47,750 nucleotides of DNA from Alphaproteobacteria bacterium (lineage in GTDB: Bacteria; Pseudomonadota; Alphaproteobacteria; Thalassobaculales; Thalassobaculaceae): positions 1 to 47,750 of the forward strand of contig JABMNR010000083.1 of assembly GCA_013203465.1 (NCBI GenBank), given 5' to 3'. The translations under genes were made by a program, and so were the position numbers. Positions within the stretch are counted from its first letter, which is position 1; each line of letters starts with the position of its first letter. The notes under the pieces were generated by a model. It worked only from the letters and a program-made list of their open reading frames with translations. It was not told where the DNA came from and did not search any database. Shown in pieces: positions 8,197 to 17,160 of the stretch.

Positions 8197-8442
8197 TCAA
8201 TCCGTCCAGGTTAACCGATCCGCCGCAAACATCTTGCGGAACGCCGCCTCGGCACTGCGCAGCCCATCCTCCGTAAAAACCACGGACTTGGCCTTACCGA
8301 CGGGATCGGAGATGAGACCCTTGGCGTGCAGCCGGCTCATGGTTTCCCAGTTGAATGATTTCCAAGCGCGCCCGTGATCGTGCAGCCCAAGATAGAGCAA
8401 CGCCAGGACGGCTTCTTCGATCCGATCTCTGTCCGCATCCAT
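8197..8442 (-). CDS. DUF6429 family protein
   Basis: An 81-residue protein matching the DUF6429 family: EEAVLALLYLGLHD, then WKSFNWETMSRLHAKGLISD and KAKSVVFTEDGL. The pattern (helices, then a short wing-like GLI.DP...K.V..TE.G) resembles a small winged helix, but no DNA-binding role is established. It lies divergently from the SWIM-protein gene, with 72 bases between the two starts, so they may share a control region. Confidence 0.75.
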   Translation of the reverse strand: MDADRDRIEEAVLALLYLGLHDHGRAWKSFNWETMSRLHAKGLISDPVGKAKSVVFTEDGLRSAEAAFRKMFAADRLTWTD

Positions 8443-8514
8443 AGTGTCTTGAACTATAGCGCATTACCGGCTTCGGTGGACAGGACGCGTCTCGCCATCC
8501 TATGACTGAAGCCG

Positions 8515-10272
8515 ATGAGCTCCTCCGCTCCTTTCGCGGTCAACCTCGACGCGTTGGCAGTAGAGGCCGGTGCCAAGGTCTGGCAGCGCGGCCAGGCCTA
8601 TGCACGGGAAGGCAGGATCGAGATCGTCGCCAGTTCCCCCACCAGGGTCACCGCACAGGCCCATGGCACGGACACCTACACCACCGTGATCGAGAGCCAA
8701 GGCGGCGGGTTTGAGATGGCTTGCAGCTGCCCGGCGTTCGCGGACTATCCGGGACCGTGCAAGCATCTGGCGGCGCTGGCGATTACCCTGGCCTCGCCGG
8801 AAGGGCGGCGGTCTGTGGCGGAGAGCACCAGCACCCAAGCGCGGCTGCGCCGACATCTAGACGCGCAGCCACATGAGAGGCTGGTCGACCTCATCCTGGA
8901 TGTAGCCGAGACGCAGCCGCTTCTGAAGCAGCGCCTGGAGCTGCAGGCCCGGACCGCAGAGGCGAGTCCGACGGAGTTGGCAGGCATCCTCAAGAAGGCG
9001 ATCGCCGCCGCGACCCGCACCGGCGGCTTCGTGGACTACCGGCGAATGGCGGACTGGGCCGCCCGGGTCGACGCGGCAATCGATCAACTGAACGATTCCC
9101 TTCGTGCCGGCCCGGCTGCCGCCCGTGCCGTGCTGGATCTCATCCCTTATCTCGTTGAGCGGCTCGAAAAGGCGGTCGACAACTGCGACGACGACGGCCA
9201 TATCGGCCTGCTGCTCGATCGCTGCACCACCCTTCTGGAGGCCGCGGCCAAAGCGGTCGGACCGGACGGTGAAGCCTTCGCCCGGTTGCTGCTGCGCCTC
9301 GACCTGGACACTGAATATTTCGACATGGACGATCCCGCGCGGCGTTTTGCCGTAGTCCTTGGCGCGGAGGGCCTGCAGGTCTACTGGCGGTCAATCGAGG
9401 CGGAGTGGGCCGCGCTGAAGCCTGTCCGCCCCCATGACAAGCGCTCCGAGGCCGATGACGGCCGTCGGTTCCGCCTCACGCGGCGGCGGTTGGCGCGAAC
9501 GGAGGCCACGGGCGACATCGACGCCCAGATCGAAACCCTGTCGCGGACTTTGGTCTGGCCCGGCGATTTCATCCGCATCGCACGCCTGTGCGAAGAGAAC
9601 GGACGGATAGACCAAGCGGTGCCCTGGATCGACGAGGCCCTATGGTTGTTCGAGGACCATCCCACGCCGGACCTCATCCGGTCTGCCGCGGAAATTCTGG
9701 GCGCGGCAGGCCAACACGACCGGGCGCTCGACCTTCTCTGGGGTCAGTTCACTCGCGTGCCTTCGCTGGAAACCTACCGCTTCCTCACGGCCGCGGCGGC
9801 GGCCGGAACCGAAGGCGATTGGTCTAACCGCGCCATCGACTGGCTGGAGGCATTGCGCGTCGGGCGTTCTCCTCAAGCCCGGCAGCCGGAGGTTTACGGA
9901 CGGTCCGCGCAGGCCAGAGCCGCGAACGCTCTCGTGGCAATTTATCTGGATGGCGGTAACTTGGACACGGCCTGGACGGTCGCCGGTACCGATGCGCTGT
10001 CATCGGCCACATGGGAGATGCTGGCCCGAGCCAGCGAAGCCGCCCGGCCCGCCGACGCCGCTGACATCTACGAACGGCTTGCCGAGCAGGCGGTGCAGAC
10101 CACCAATCGTCAGGGCTATCGGCAGGCCTGCGGCCTGGTGCTCAAGGTACAGGCTCTTCGCAAGACGGCGGGTCGGCCGGATCGCTTCCGCTCCTGGCTG
10201 GACAGCCTCCGCACGACGTACAAGCCCAAGCGGACCTTCATCGCGCTTCTGAAAGAGACTGTTCCGGAGTAG
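8515..10272 (+). CDS. SWIM zinc-finger protein with DUF6880-like helical repeats
   Basis: A 585-residue protein. A SWIM zinc finger CXCX9CXH is formed by C70, C72, C82 and H84 (CSCPAFADYPGPCKH). SWIM domains bind DNA or proteins and occur near Snf2-type helicases in bacteria. The rest is helical and repeat-like: LVDLILDVAETQPLLKQRLELQ near 125-150, then a DUF6880-type region up to the C-terminus with TPR-like pairs. There is no signal peptide or membrane span, so it is cytoplasmic. No helicase or nuclease gene accompanies it in this window. The start lacks a strong ribosome site; ATG 8515 is the first in frame. Confidence 0.8.
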   Translation: MSSSAPFAVNLDALAVEAGAKVWQRGQAYAREGRIEIVASSPTRVTAQAHGTDTYTTVIESQGGGFEMACSCPAFADYPGPCKHLAALAITLASPEGRRSVAESTSTQARLRRHLDAQPHERLVDLILDVAETQPLLKQRLELQARTAEASPTELAGILKKAIAAATRTGGFVDYRRMADWAARVDAAIDQLNDSLRAGPAAARAVLDLIPYLVERLEKAVDNCDDDGHIGLLLDRCTTLLEAAAKAVGPDGEAFARLLLRLDLDTEYFDMDDPARRFAVVLGAEGLQVYWRSIEAEWAALKPVRPHDKRSEADDGRRFRLTRRRLARTEATGDIDAQIETLSRTLVWPGDFIRIARLCEENGRIDQAVPWIDEALWLFEDHPTPDLIRSAAEILGAAGQHDRALDLLWGQFTRVPSLETYRFLTAAAAAGTEGDWSNRAIDWLEALRVGRSPQARQPEVYGRSAQARAANALVAIYLDGGNLDTAWTVAGTDALSSATWEMLARASEAARPADAADIYERLAEQAVQTTNRQGYRQACGLVLKVQALRKTAGRPDRFRSWLDSLRTTYKPKRTFIALLKETVPE

Positions 10273-10566
10273 AGAGCGCATGTCGGTCAACGCAAGGCCC
10301 CGGGGCCTCGCAAGAACCAGCTCTTGGCCGCTCTGAGTCAATCACGAACGAGTCAAAGCGGCCAACGCTGAGCATTGCCCGACGCGGATTCAGCGACTGC
10401 TCTTGGCCTACCCGGTCAGGGTCAGGCGGCAACCATGCGCTCCACCACCATCTCTCGACATCCGCCACGGCGACACCGTTTTCTGAGTGCCCAGACCCAC
10501 CCACCTGGAAAAACCCGCGCTCGACCCCAGGTCATTGAGCAAGGTTTCGCTGCAAGGGAGGGAGCC
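10273..10566. other. Intergenic stretch without a supported gene
   Basis: These 294 bases lie between the SWIM-protein gene and the DUF3108 gene. An open frame continues upstream of the DUF3108 start to about 10375, but its residues are low-complexity Arg/Pro/Ser and it precedes a clean signal peptide start. I therefore treat it as leader sequence. I see no convincing promoter, hairpin or repeat here. Confidence 0.4.
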
Positions 10567-11394
10567 ATGCCCCGTCTCCGGGCGCTGTTCCTGGTGCCGG
10601 TCGGCCTCGCGTTGCTCGCCGCCGCCATGGATCTCACCGGCCCGGCGCGGGCGGAGACGCCGCGCATCCGCGCCTCCTACGACGTGTATTTCGGCGGGCT
10701 GCATATCCTGGCGGCGGAGGCGGAGTTCGAGCCGGGCGAGGCCCGCTACAGCGCGACCGCCCGGTCGCGGACCGAGGGTATCCTGGCGGTGTTCTTCGAT
10801 TGGCGCGGCCAAAGCCGGTCCGAGGGGCGCTACGTCGATCACCGGGCGATCCCCAGCCGCCACCGCAACACCGGCCTGCGCGGCGATGAGACGCGGGACG
10901 TGGAGATCGCCTACGACGCCGACGGCGCGGTGACCCGCGCCACGGTAGCGCCGCCGCCCGACCCCGACGAGGTGACCGATCTGCCGGCCGACGCCGAGGT
11001 CGGCACCATCGATCCGCTCAGCGTGATCGCCGAGCTGATGCGCGCGGTGACCTTGGGCCGGGAGTGCAGCGGCCGCTACGCGGTGTTCGACGGCCGCCGC
11101 CGCTACGACCTGATCGTCACGGACCAGGGCGCCGCCACCCTGCCGCCGACCGACTACGCGATCTACAGCGGCCCCGTCATGGTCTGCGGCGTGGAGTACC
11201 GGCTGCTCGGCGGCGAGCGGAAGGAGAAGAGCCGCTACGCCAAGACCGCCCGTGAACGGGTGGTCTATGTCGCCCGGCCCGACGCCACCCTGCCGGCGAT
11301 CCCGGTCGGGCTCAAGATCGAGACCGACTTCGGCACCCTGATGGCGCATCTGACGGGGATCGAGACCCTGCGGCGATACGCCGACGGCAGATAA
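10567..11394 (+). CDS. DUF3108 domain protein, exported
   Basis: A 275-residue DUF3108 protein. ATG 10567 follows an AAGGGAGGGAG ribosome site and opens a signal peptide (MPRLRALFLVPVGLALLAAA..., cleavage near ARA-ET at about 29). The mature part begins RASYDVYFGGLHI, the family's typical first strand, and contains EGILAVFFDWRG and the C-terminal PVGLKIETDFGTLMAHL. DUF3108 proteins are periplasmic or outer-membrane-associated with a lipocalin-like fold and no proven function. It ends 6 bases before the convergent opgH stop, next to the periplasmic glucan genes; a link with envelope glucan is possible but unproven. Confidence 0.85.
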   Translation: MPRLRALFLVPVGLALLAAAMDLTGPARAETPRIRASYDVYFGGLHILAAEAEFEPGEARYSATARSRTEGILAVFFDWRGQSRSEGRYVDHRAIPSRHRNTGLRGDETRDVEIAYDADGAVTRATVAPPPDPDEVTDLPADAEVGTIDPLSVIAELMRAVTLGRECSGRYAVFDGRRRYDLIVTDQGAATLPPTDYAIYSGPVMVCGVEYRLLGGERKEKSRYAKTARERVVYVARPDATLPAIPVGLKIETDFGTLMAHLTGIETLRRYADGR

Positions 11395-11400
11395 CCCGCC

Positions 11401-13296
11401 TCAGCTCTCCGGCCGCGACGGCACGGCATGGCCGAGAGCGCTGGTCGGCGCCAGCGGGCCGGCCGAGGGCAGCACCGGCCTGGGCAGCGGCTCGGCCTGC
11501 AGCACGGCACGGATTTCCGGCGGCGTGGCGGTTTCCTCGGGCGTGCCGCACAGGCCAAACCGGCTCAGCGCCCGGCCGAACCGAGGCGACGCACTCAACA
11601 CCGCATAGGGGATCGACAGCAACCACGCCCCCAGGATCGGCACCGCCCACGGCAACGCATTCGGTGCCCAGGCCGCCAGCCCGTAGACGAACAGCGCGCC
11701 GATCAGGGTTTGCGGCCACAGCGCCCGCGCCGCCTCGTGCCAGGCGACCGCGCGCGGATCCCGGGTCTGGCCGCTCCAAATCACCCGCCGGCCGAGGAAC
11801 AGCCCGGCGATGAAGAAGGTCTGCGTCACCGCCATGATCGGCGCCAGGAACAGGCCGAACACGCTCTCCGCCAAGCTGCCGATCAGCACCCGCGCGCCGC
11901 CGCCGTAGCGCGCCCGCTTGTCGGCCGACAGCAGGATGTCCAGCACCCCCATGATCTTCGGCGCGAAGGTGATGGTCATCATGGTGACGAACAGGGCGAT
12001 GCCCTCGCCCGAGGCCGCCCGGTCCTGCACCGCCGGCATGAACGCCAGCGCCGCCGCCGGGTCATGGCCGGTGGCGATCAGCCGGATCAAGCCAAGGAAC
12101 AGAAAGCCCATCCAGAACGGCGCCGACAGATACATCAGCACCGCCAGCGCCAGCTGCACCCGGCCCAGCGGCCGCCACACCGGCCAGCCCAGCAGGCCGA
12201 GATACTGCATGTTGCCCTGGCACCAGCGCAGGTCGCGCTTGATGAAGTCGAGCAGGGTCGGCGGGTTTTCCTCGTACGAGCCGCCCTCGACCGGCAGCAC
12301 GCGGACGTCGTAGCCGGCGGCGCGCATCAACGCCGCCTCGACCTGATCGTGGCTGAGAATATCGCCGCCCAACGGCGCCTCCCCGGCCAGACGCGGCAGG
12401 CGGCAATGCGCCATGAACGGCTTCAGCCGAAGGATCGCGTTGTGTCCCCAATACGGCCCGGCGTCGCCCTGCCACCAGGCGCTGCCGGTGGTGTAGGAGC
12501 GCATGCCGTGGCGCATGCCGAACTGGAACAAACGGCCGAAACCGCTGCGCGCCGGCAGGCCGATCACCAGCGACTGCAGGATGCCGAGGGTCGGGTTGCG
12601 CTCCATCAGCCGTGTCAGGCGCAGGATCGCGTCGCCGGACATCAAGCTGTCGGCGTCCAGCACCACCATGTAACGGAACCGGTGCCCCCAGCGATCGCAG
12701 AACGATTCAAGGTTGCCGACCTTCTGCCGGGCGTTGTCCAGCCGCCGGCGGTAATGCAGCCGCTCGGGCCGTGTCGACGCGCGCCGCCACGCCGCGAACA
12801 GCCGCTCCTCTTCGGCGGCGAAGACCGGGTCCTGGGTATCGGACAGCAGGAAGAACTCGAACGCCGCGTCCTGGTCGGTCGCGGCCAGCGACGCCTCGAT
12901 CACCCGCAGATGGGCAATCACCCGATCGGGGTCTTCGTTGTACACCGGCATGACGATGGCGGTGGGCGCGGTCACCGGCGAGGCGACGTCCTCAAGGCCA
13001 TCAAGCGGCAGCACGCGCCGCAGCCAATCGGGCGCCAGTTGGATCAGCGCCACCCCGATGATGGCGTTCCACAAGCCGATAACCACCCAAGGCAAGGTGC
13101 CGGCGTACAGCGCCAGCATCCCCAGATCGACCATGTCGTAGCCATCGGCTCCCAGGATGCGCGCCATCCAGCCGAACAACGCGAGACAGCTCACGCCCAC
13201 CAAGCCGGCGAATACCGCCCGGCGGCGGCGCAACACACGGCCCTCGACCGCGTCATGGCGCGCGGCCACCAACCCCAATTCCTCGAATGCCGACAT
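11401..13296 (-). CDS. opgH: Glucans biosynthesis glucosyltransferase H
   Basis: A 631-residue inner-membrane glycosyltransferase of the OpgH/MdoH type, which builds the linear beta-1,2-glucan backbone of osmoregulated periplasmic glucans from UDP-glucose. N-terminal membrane spans lie near 28-85. The GT2 domain follows with VVLDADSLMSG (DxD near 215), QGDAGPYWGHNA, the GDILSHDQVEA acceptor block and the R-W variant of QxxRW in LRWCQGNMQY. A C-terminal group of spans runs from about 370 to 570. ATG 13296 has a GGAGAGGGAG site; a long open frame upstream lacks family sequence. It is divergent from opgC. The partner opgG/opgD is not in the window. Confidence 0.93.
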   Translation of the reverse strand: MSAFEELGLVAARHDAVEGRVLRRRRAVFAGLVGVSCLALFGWMARILGADGYDMVDLGMLALYAGTLPWVVIGLWNAIIGVALIQLAPDWLRRVLPLDGLEDVASPVTAPTAIVMPVYNEDPDRVIAHLRVIEASLAATDQDAAFEFFLLSDTQDPVFAAEEERLFAAWRRASTRPERLHYRRRLDNARQKVGNLESFCDRWGHRFRYMVVLDADSLMSGDAILRLTRLMERNPTLGILQSLVIGLPARSGFGRLFQFGMRHGMRSYTTGSAWWQGDAGPYWGHNAILRLKPFMAHCRLPRLAGEAPLGGDILSHDQVEAALMRAAGYDVRVLPVEGGSYEENPPTLLDFIKRDLRWCQGNMQYLGLLGWPVWRPLGRVQLALAVLMYLSAPFWMGFLFLGLIRLIATGHDPAAALAFMPAVQDRAASGEGIALFVTMMTITFAPKIMGVLDILLSADKRARYGGGARVLIGSLAESVFGLFLAPIMAVTQTFFIAGLFLGRRVIWSGQTRDPRAVAWHEAARALWPQTLIGALFVYGLAAWAPNALPWAVPILGAWLLSIPYAVLSASPRFGRALSRFGLCGTPEETATPPEIRAVLQAEPLPRPVLPSAGPLAPTSALGHAVPSRPES

Positions 13297-13591
13297 GCTC
13301 TCCCTCTCCACCGTCGGACACCCCGTTCTCCGGTCCGGCGCCAAACATGGGCCACCGATGCATCCGACGCCGCGAATATGTGACCCCGTGAACAAGGAAT
13401 CCAGATGCGTCGAAAGCGCATGACAGGATCGTGAGAATGGGTGATCGCGAAACCTTGCAAGACGGCCCGGACATGGCCCCGATATCACGAACGCGTCAGC
13501 TCCATCTGACGGGGAGTTGATTGGAGGCCGCAAGCCTCCACCCCATATACTGCACTGCGATATTCGTGTGCAGAATTGAAGGGGCAGCATT
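13297..13591. promoter_or_regulatory. Divergent opgH/opgC control region with a hairpin
   Basis: These 295 bases separate the divergent opgH and opgC starts and must carry both promoters. A perfect 7-bp inverted repeat, TGGAGGC / GCCTCCA at 13522-13528 and 13534-13540 with a 5-base loop, lies about 50 bases before opgC and could be a leader hairpin or operator. A TATACT box at 13546-13551 may be an opgC -10, but I find no well-spaced -35. Confidence 0.4.
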
Positions 13592-14815
13592 ATGGCGACC
13601 GGACCGCGCACGCCACGCGACCCGCGTCTCGACTTCTTTCGTGGGGTCGCGATGCTGATCATTTTCGTGGCGCACGTGCCCACCAATTTGTGGACGCTGT
13701 ACATTCCGGCGCGGTTCGGGTGGTCCGATGCGACCGAAATGTTCGTGTTCTGCTCCGGCTTCGCGGCGGCGATCGCCTTCGGCGGCACCTTCGTCAAGGC
13801 CGGGTTCTGGTACGGGGCGGCGCGCATCCTCTACCGGGTGTGGCAAATCTACGTCGCCCACATCGCCATGTTCCTCTTCATCGCCGGCCTGGTGTTCACC
13901 GCGACCCTCCTGCTCGACAACGGCAAGAGTTATGTCAGCGCTCTGGGCATCAACTGGTTCTTCGACAATGCGGGGCGCGGGCTGACCGGCCTGTTCACGC
14001 TGACCTACGTGCCGAATTATTTCGACATCCTGCCGATGTACATCGGCGCGCTGATCATGGTCCCGGTCGTGATGGCGCTGGCGCGGTTCAGCCCCTACGC
14101 GGCGATGGCGTTCAGCGTCGCGGTCTACGCCGGGGTCTGGCTGCTCGGCTGGACCATGCCCTCGCACCCGGATTTCGCCGATCGGGAATGGTTCTTCAAC
14201 CCGTTCGCCTGGCAGCTGTTGTTCTTCACCGGCTTCGCGTTCTCGCGTGGCTGGTTGCCGGCGCCGCCGATCAGGCGCGGCTGGGTGATCGCGGCGGCGG
14301 TGTTCGTGGTGGTGACCATTCCGATGGCCCATTGGGGCACGGCCAAGCACTACGAAATTCTACGCGAGCTGCGCGAGATCGTCTGGGCGGCGCGGGCGAA
14401 AACCGATTTCGGCCTGTTGCGCTACGTCCATTTCCTGGCGTTGGCTTACGTGGCGCTCGCCATCGTCAAGGGGCGCGAGCACATGCTGCGCTCGAACTGG
14501 GTCAAACCGATCATCACGGTCGGGCAGAACTCGCTGGCGGTGTTCCTGTTGTCCATGGGCTTGGCGCAAGTCGCCGGCATGGTGCTGGACACCATTGGGC
14601 GCTCGCCCCTGACCTTCGCGCTGGTCAACCTGTCCGGCATGGCGGTGCTGGTGGGCTTCGCCTACTGGTGCACCTTCCTGCGGCAACAGCCGTGGCGCAG
14701 GATCACGGCCGATCATGACGCCAGGACGTCCTCCGAGAGCAAGCCGCCGGCGGCCCGCCACCGTTCGGCGGGCCAAGATCGTCCGTTTCTAGACAGCGCG
14801 GCACCGGCGGAATGA
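13592..14815 (+). CDS. opgC: OpgC-family membrane acyltransferase
   Basis: A 407-residue multi-span membrane protein of the OpgC/acyltransferase-3 superfamily, which adds succinyl or related groups to periplasmic glucans. The family signature is at the N-terminus: RDPRLDFFRGVAMLIIFVAHVP, with the conserved RLDFFRG and a histidine in the first span (H29 in VAHVP). About ten hydrophobic spans follow up to residue 370; the C-terminal 35 residues are polar. A GAAGGGG site precedes ATG 13592. Its stop codon overlaps the esterase start by ATGA. Divergence from opgH supports a glucan-decorating role; the group transferred cannot be read from sequence. Confidence 0.87.
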   Translation: MATGPRTPRDPRLDFFRGVAMLIIFVAHVPTNLWTLYIPARFGWSDATEMFVFCSGFAAAIAFGGTFVKAGFWYGAARILYRVWQIYVAHIAMFLFIAGLVFTATLLLDNGKSYVSALGINWFFDNAGRGLTGLFTLTYVPNYFDILPMYIGALIMVPVVMALARFSPYAAMAFSVAVYAGVWLLGWTMPSHPDFADREWFFNPFAWQLLFFTGFAFSRGWLPAPPIRRGWVIAAAVFVVVTIPMAHWGTAKHYEILRELREIVWAARAKTDFGLLRYVHFLALAYVALAIVKGREHMLRSNWVKPIITVGQNSLAVFLLSMGLAQVAGMVLDTIGRSPLTFALVNLSGMAVLVGFAYWCTFLRQQPWRRITADHDARTSSESKPPAARHRSAGQDRPFLDSAAPAE

Positions 14816-15672
14816 CGCTCGGGTGGCGCGCGGCGATGTTGCTTGCCGCGAGCCTGATCGCCACCCCGGCCTGGGCCGGCACCATCGAGACCCGGTCGTT
14901 CGCCAGCCCGGCCCTGGGACGCGACATTGCGGCCTCGATCTACGTTCCCGACGCACCCGGCCCGTGGCCCGTGGTGTATCTGCTGCACGGCTATGGGGGC
15001 GGCGAGCGCGATTGGCTCAAGGCCGGCGGCGCCAGGACCACGGCCGACGCGGTGTTCGCGGAACCATCGGCGCCGCCGATGTTGTTGGTGATGCCCGGGG
15101 CCGGCAATTCCTGGTACGTCGATTCCGAGCGTTACGGCGATTGGGACACCGCGATTGCCCGTGATCTCGTCGCGGCCGTCGATGCCGCCTACCCAACCCG
15201 GGCCAATCGGGAGAGCCGCTTTGCCGTCGGCCTCTCGATGGGTGGGTACGGCGCCTTGCGGCTGGCGGTCCATCATCCCGACGTGTTTCGCGGCGCGGCG
15301 GCGTTCAGCCCGGCGATCTTCGCGGACGTGGACCGCGTGACGGTGTTTCCGCCGTTTCAGATCGCCTTCTTCGCCGGCGCGTTCGGCGACCCGCTCGACC
15401 TCGACGCCTTCAACCGGCGCAACATCTTCCGGCCGCTCGAAGACTTACGAACCCGCACCGAGGGCCAGCCGACCGATTTCTACCTGATGACCGGCGACCA
15501 TGACGGCCTCGGCCTGTGGGACGGCACGCTGCGGTTCTTCCGCGCGGCGCGGGCGGCGGGGCATCCGGTTGAGCTGCGGGTGCACGACGGCGATCATGCT
15601 TGGCCGCTGTGGCGGGCGGAACTGGCCCCCGCCTTGCGCTGGATCGGCGGGCTGCTGCCAAAAGCTCGCTAA
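14812..15672 (+). CDS. Exported alpha/beta-hydrolase esterase (esterase D/Ag85-like)
   Basis: A 286-residue alpha/beta hydrolase with a signal peptide (residues 1-22, TPAWA cleavage). It has the oxyanion motif LLHGYGGGERDW, the nucleophile elbow GLSMGGYGA (S142), an acid in MTGDHDGLG and the histidine in HDGDHAWPLW. This is the putative-esterase family that includes S-formylglutathione hydrolase, mycolyl transferase Ag85 and Fes-type enzymes; export argues against the first. ATGA overlap with opgC implies co-translation, so it may remove or transfer acyl groups on periplasmic glucan. That role is inference from coupling. Confidence 0.85.
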   Translation: MTLGWRAAMLLAASLIATPAWAGTIETRSFASPALGRDIAASIYVPDAPGPWPVVYLLHGYGGGERDWLKAGGARTTADAVFAEPSAPPMLLVMPGAGNSWYVDSERYGDWDTAIARDLVAAVDAAYPTRANRESRFAVGLSMGGYGALRLAVHHPDVFRGAAAFSPAIFADVDRVTVFPPFQIAFFAGAFGDPLDLDAFNRRNIFRPLEDLRTRTEGQPTDFYLMTGDHDGLGLWDGTLRFFRAARAAGHPVELRVHDGDHAWPLWRAELAPALRWIGGLLPKAR

Positions 15673-15686
15673 TGCGGCGCGGGGCA

Positions 15687-16175
15687 TCAATCCACTGTGG
15701 CGGTGACCACCGCGGCGGTGAGAAAATCGATCGTTAGCAGGAGCATGTCGACCTCGCGGCCATCAGACGCGAGGGGAAGCATCAGATCTTCGGAGACGAG
15801 GAAGCCTCGGTGCGGGCCAACATAGGGTGCCTCGCTCGACCGCGGTTCACGGGTTTCGACTACCCGCTGGCAACTGTCGAAGATGTCGCCGGGTGGCGCC
15901 TGATGCGGAATGGCACGCATCGACCGGCCCTGGAGGTTGTCGTTCAAATGGCTGCGCACGGTGCCACCGACCAAGCGGTAGCGGAAATCCAACGGATCAC
16001 GAAGCACATCCAAGAGCACGATGTTCAGCAGAAAACCATGCATCTCCAGCGGATCAATATCCGCCCGACCGGGCAGCACCGATCCATCACGTTTGGCAGA
16101 CCAATAATCCAGGCAAGCGCGGTTGATTGGAGAGCGTAGCTTTTTGCGTAACGCTACGACCGCGTCCAATGTCAT
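15687..16175 (-). CDS. PAS_5 domain protein
   Basis: A 162-residue protein of the alphaproteobacterial PAS_5 family (PF07310 type). Recognisable features are the N-terminal ACLDYWSAKRDGSVLPGRADIDPLEM, LLNIVLLDVLRDPLDFRYRLVGGTV, and the terminal strands LMLPLASDGREVDMLLLTIDFL. Such proteins are single PAS folds with unknown ligand and no output domain. The start at 16175 is preferred over an upstream in-frame ATG (16214) because a GAGGTGG element precedes it. It is convergent with the esterase, 14 bases between stops. Confidence 0.82.
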   Translation of the reverse strand: MTLDAVVALRKKLRSPINRACLDYWSAKRDGSVLPGRADIDPLEMHGFLLNIVLLDVLRDPLDFRYRLVGGTVRSHLNDNLQGRSMRAIPHQAPPGDIFDSCQRVVETREPRSSEAPYVGPHRGFLVSEDLMLPLASDGREVDMLLLTIDFLTAAVVTATVD

Positions 16176-16250
16176 CAATTCCCCGCCACCTCTTGCGTCA
16201 CCGCTCACCCGCAAGGCGATCGATGCCGCGTGATGCCGGACCCAGGTATA

Positions 16251-16412
16251 TCAGTGGACGGTATCGAGTTCCAACTCCTCGGCATCGACCAGCGACCAGT
16301 CATCGCCAATGGCCTCCACCAGATCCTCGACGTCGGCGGACAGAATCGCCACACCGGCCAGATCGTCGCCGCCAAACCCGTAGTCGTCGGAAAACTTCGG
16401 AAGATGTCGCAT
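16251..16412 (-). CDS. Small acidic hypothetical protein (53 aa)
   Basis: A 53-residue frame beginning MRHLPKFSDDYGFGG. A strong GGAGGAAC ribosome site lies 5-12 bases before its ATG, much better than any longer alternative. It has 15 Asp/Glu against 2 Lys/Arg, no membrane span and no cysteine. I recognise no family. It sits upstream of the PAS_5 gene on the same strand (75-base gap) and divergent from the cytochrome gene. The peptide could be a short regulator or a leader; nothing in the neighbourhood looks like a peptide-modifying enzyme. Confidence 0.5.
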   Translation of the reverse strand: MRHLPKFSDDYGFGGDDLAGVAILSADVEDLVEAIGDDWSLVDAEELELDTVH

Positions 16413-16540
16413 CGTTTGTTCCTCCATCGGGAGCATGTGTCCCTGACCAGAACAAAGCAAACGGCGTGCCAAGGTGATCAAACGTCGTTTTGTCCTTGAC
16501 CTTCTCCGTACCGGAAGACTGTACACGTAACGCCGTCACC

Positions 16541-17041
16541 ATGAGATGGGTTCCGCCCATGCCGAGCCGCCCCGTGATTGCCGTCCTGGTCACCGTCGCC
16601 CTAATCGTGACGGGGCTGATTTTTCTGTTCGGGTCCATGGACGATGGCGGCGCGACACCGCGGTTGAGTCCCGGTGATGCCGACACCGTAGCGCGCGGCC
16701 AGGAGGTCTACCGGGCCGAGTGTGCCGCCTGTCACGGCAGAAATCTTGAAGGCCAAGGCGATTGGCGTCAGCGCAACGCCGACGGCTTGCTGCCCGCGCC
16801 CCCGCACAACCCCTCCGGCCATACCTGGCACCACCCGGACGCGGTGCTGTTCGAGCTAACCAAACGCGGCCCACAAGCCGTCGTCGGCGGCCAATACACC
16901 AGCGCGATGCCGGCCTTCGAGGGCACGCTCAGCGATGCCGACATCCTGGCTGCACTATCCTATATCAAGAGCACGTGGCCAGCCGAGGTGCGCGTCCGGC
17001 ATGACCAGATCAACGACCGCTACGACGCCGAGACACGGTAA
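16541..17041 (+). CDS. Membrane-anchored class I cytochrome c
   Basis: A 166-residue single-haem cytochrome c. A hydrophobic anchor spans about residues 12-30 ([19 protein letters not shown]), followed by a periplasmic domain with the haem site CAACH (C61, C64, H65) and a candidate axial methionine in TSAMPAF (M123). The order [22 protein letters not shown]...[25 protein letters not shown] is that of the cytochrome_C mono-haem family. ATG 16541 is chosen; ATG 16559 (18 bases on) is equally possible and neither has a strong ribosome site. It stands alone, so its redox partner is unknown. Confidence 0.85.
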   Translation: MRWVPPMPSRPVIAVLVTVALIVTGLIFLFGSMDDGGATPRLSPGDADTVARGQEVYRAECAACHGRNLEGQGDWRQRNADGLLPAPPHNPSGHTWHHPDAVLFELTKRGPQAVVGGQYTSAMPAFEGTLSDADILAALSYIKSTWPAEVRVRHDQINDRYDAETR

Positions 17042-17160
17042 CGGCTAGACCGCGTCCGCTCCATCACGGCAGACCCGCCGCCGCCGCTCTGGCGAAGGCC
17101 GCCAGCCGCTGTCACCATGGCGCCCGAGACGGCAAACAATCCACCGGCACGGGGGCACCC

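Noticed and set aside
11428-13383. A 651-codon open frame antisense to opgH
   Set aside because: Its translation is Arg/Gln/His/Pro low-complexity sequence, as expected opposite a GC-rich gene; opgH is clearly the coding strand.
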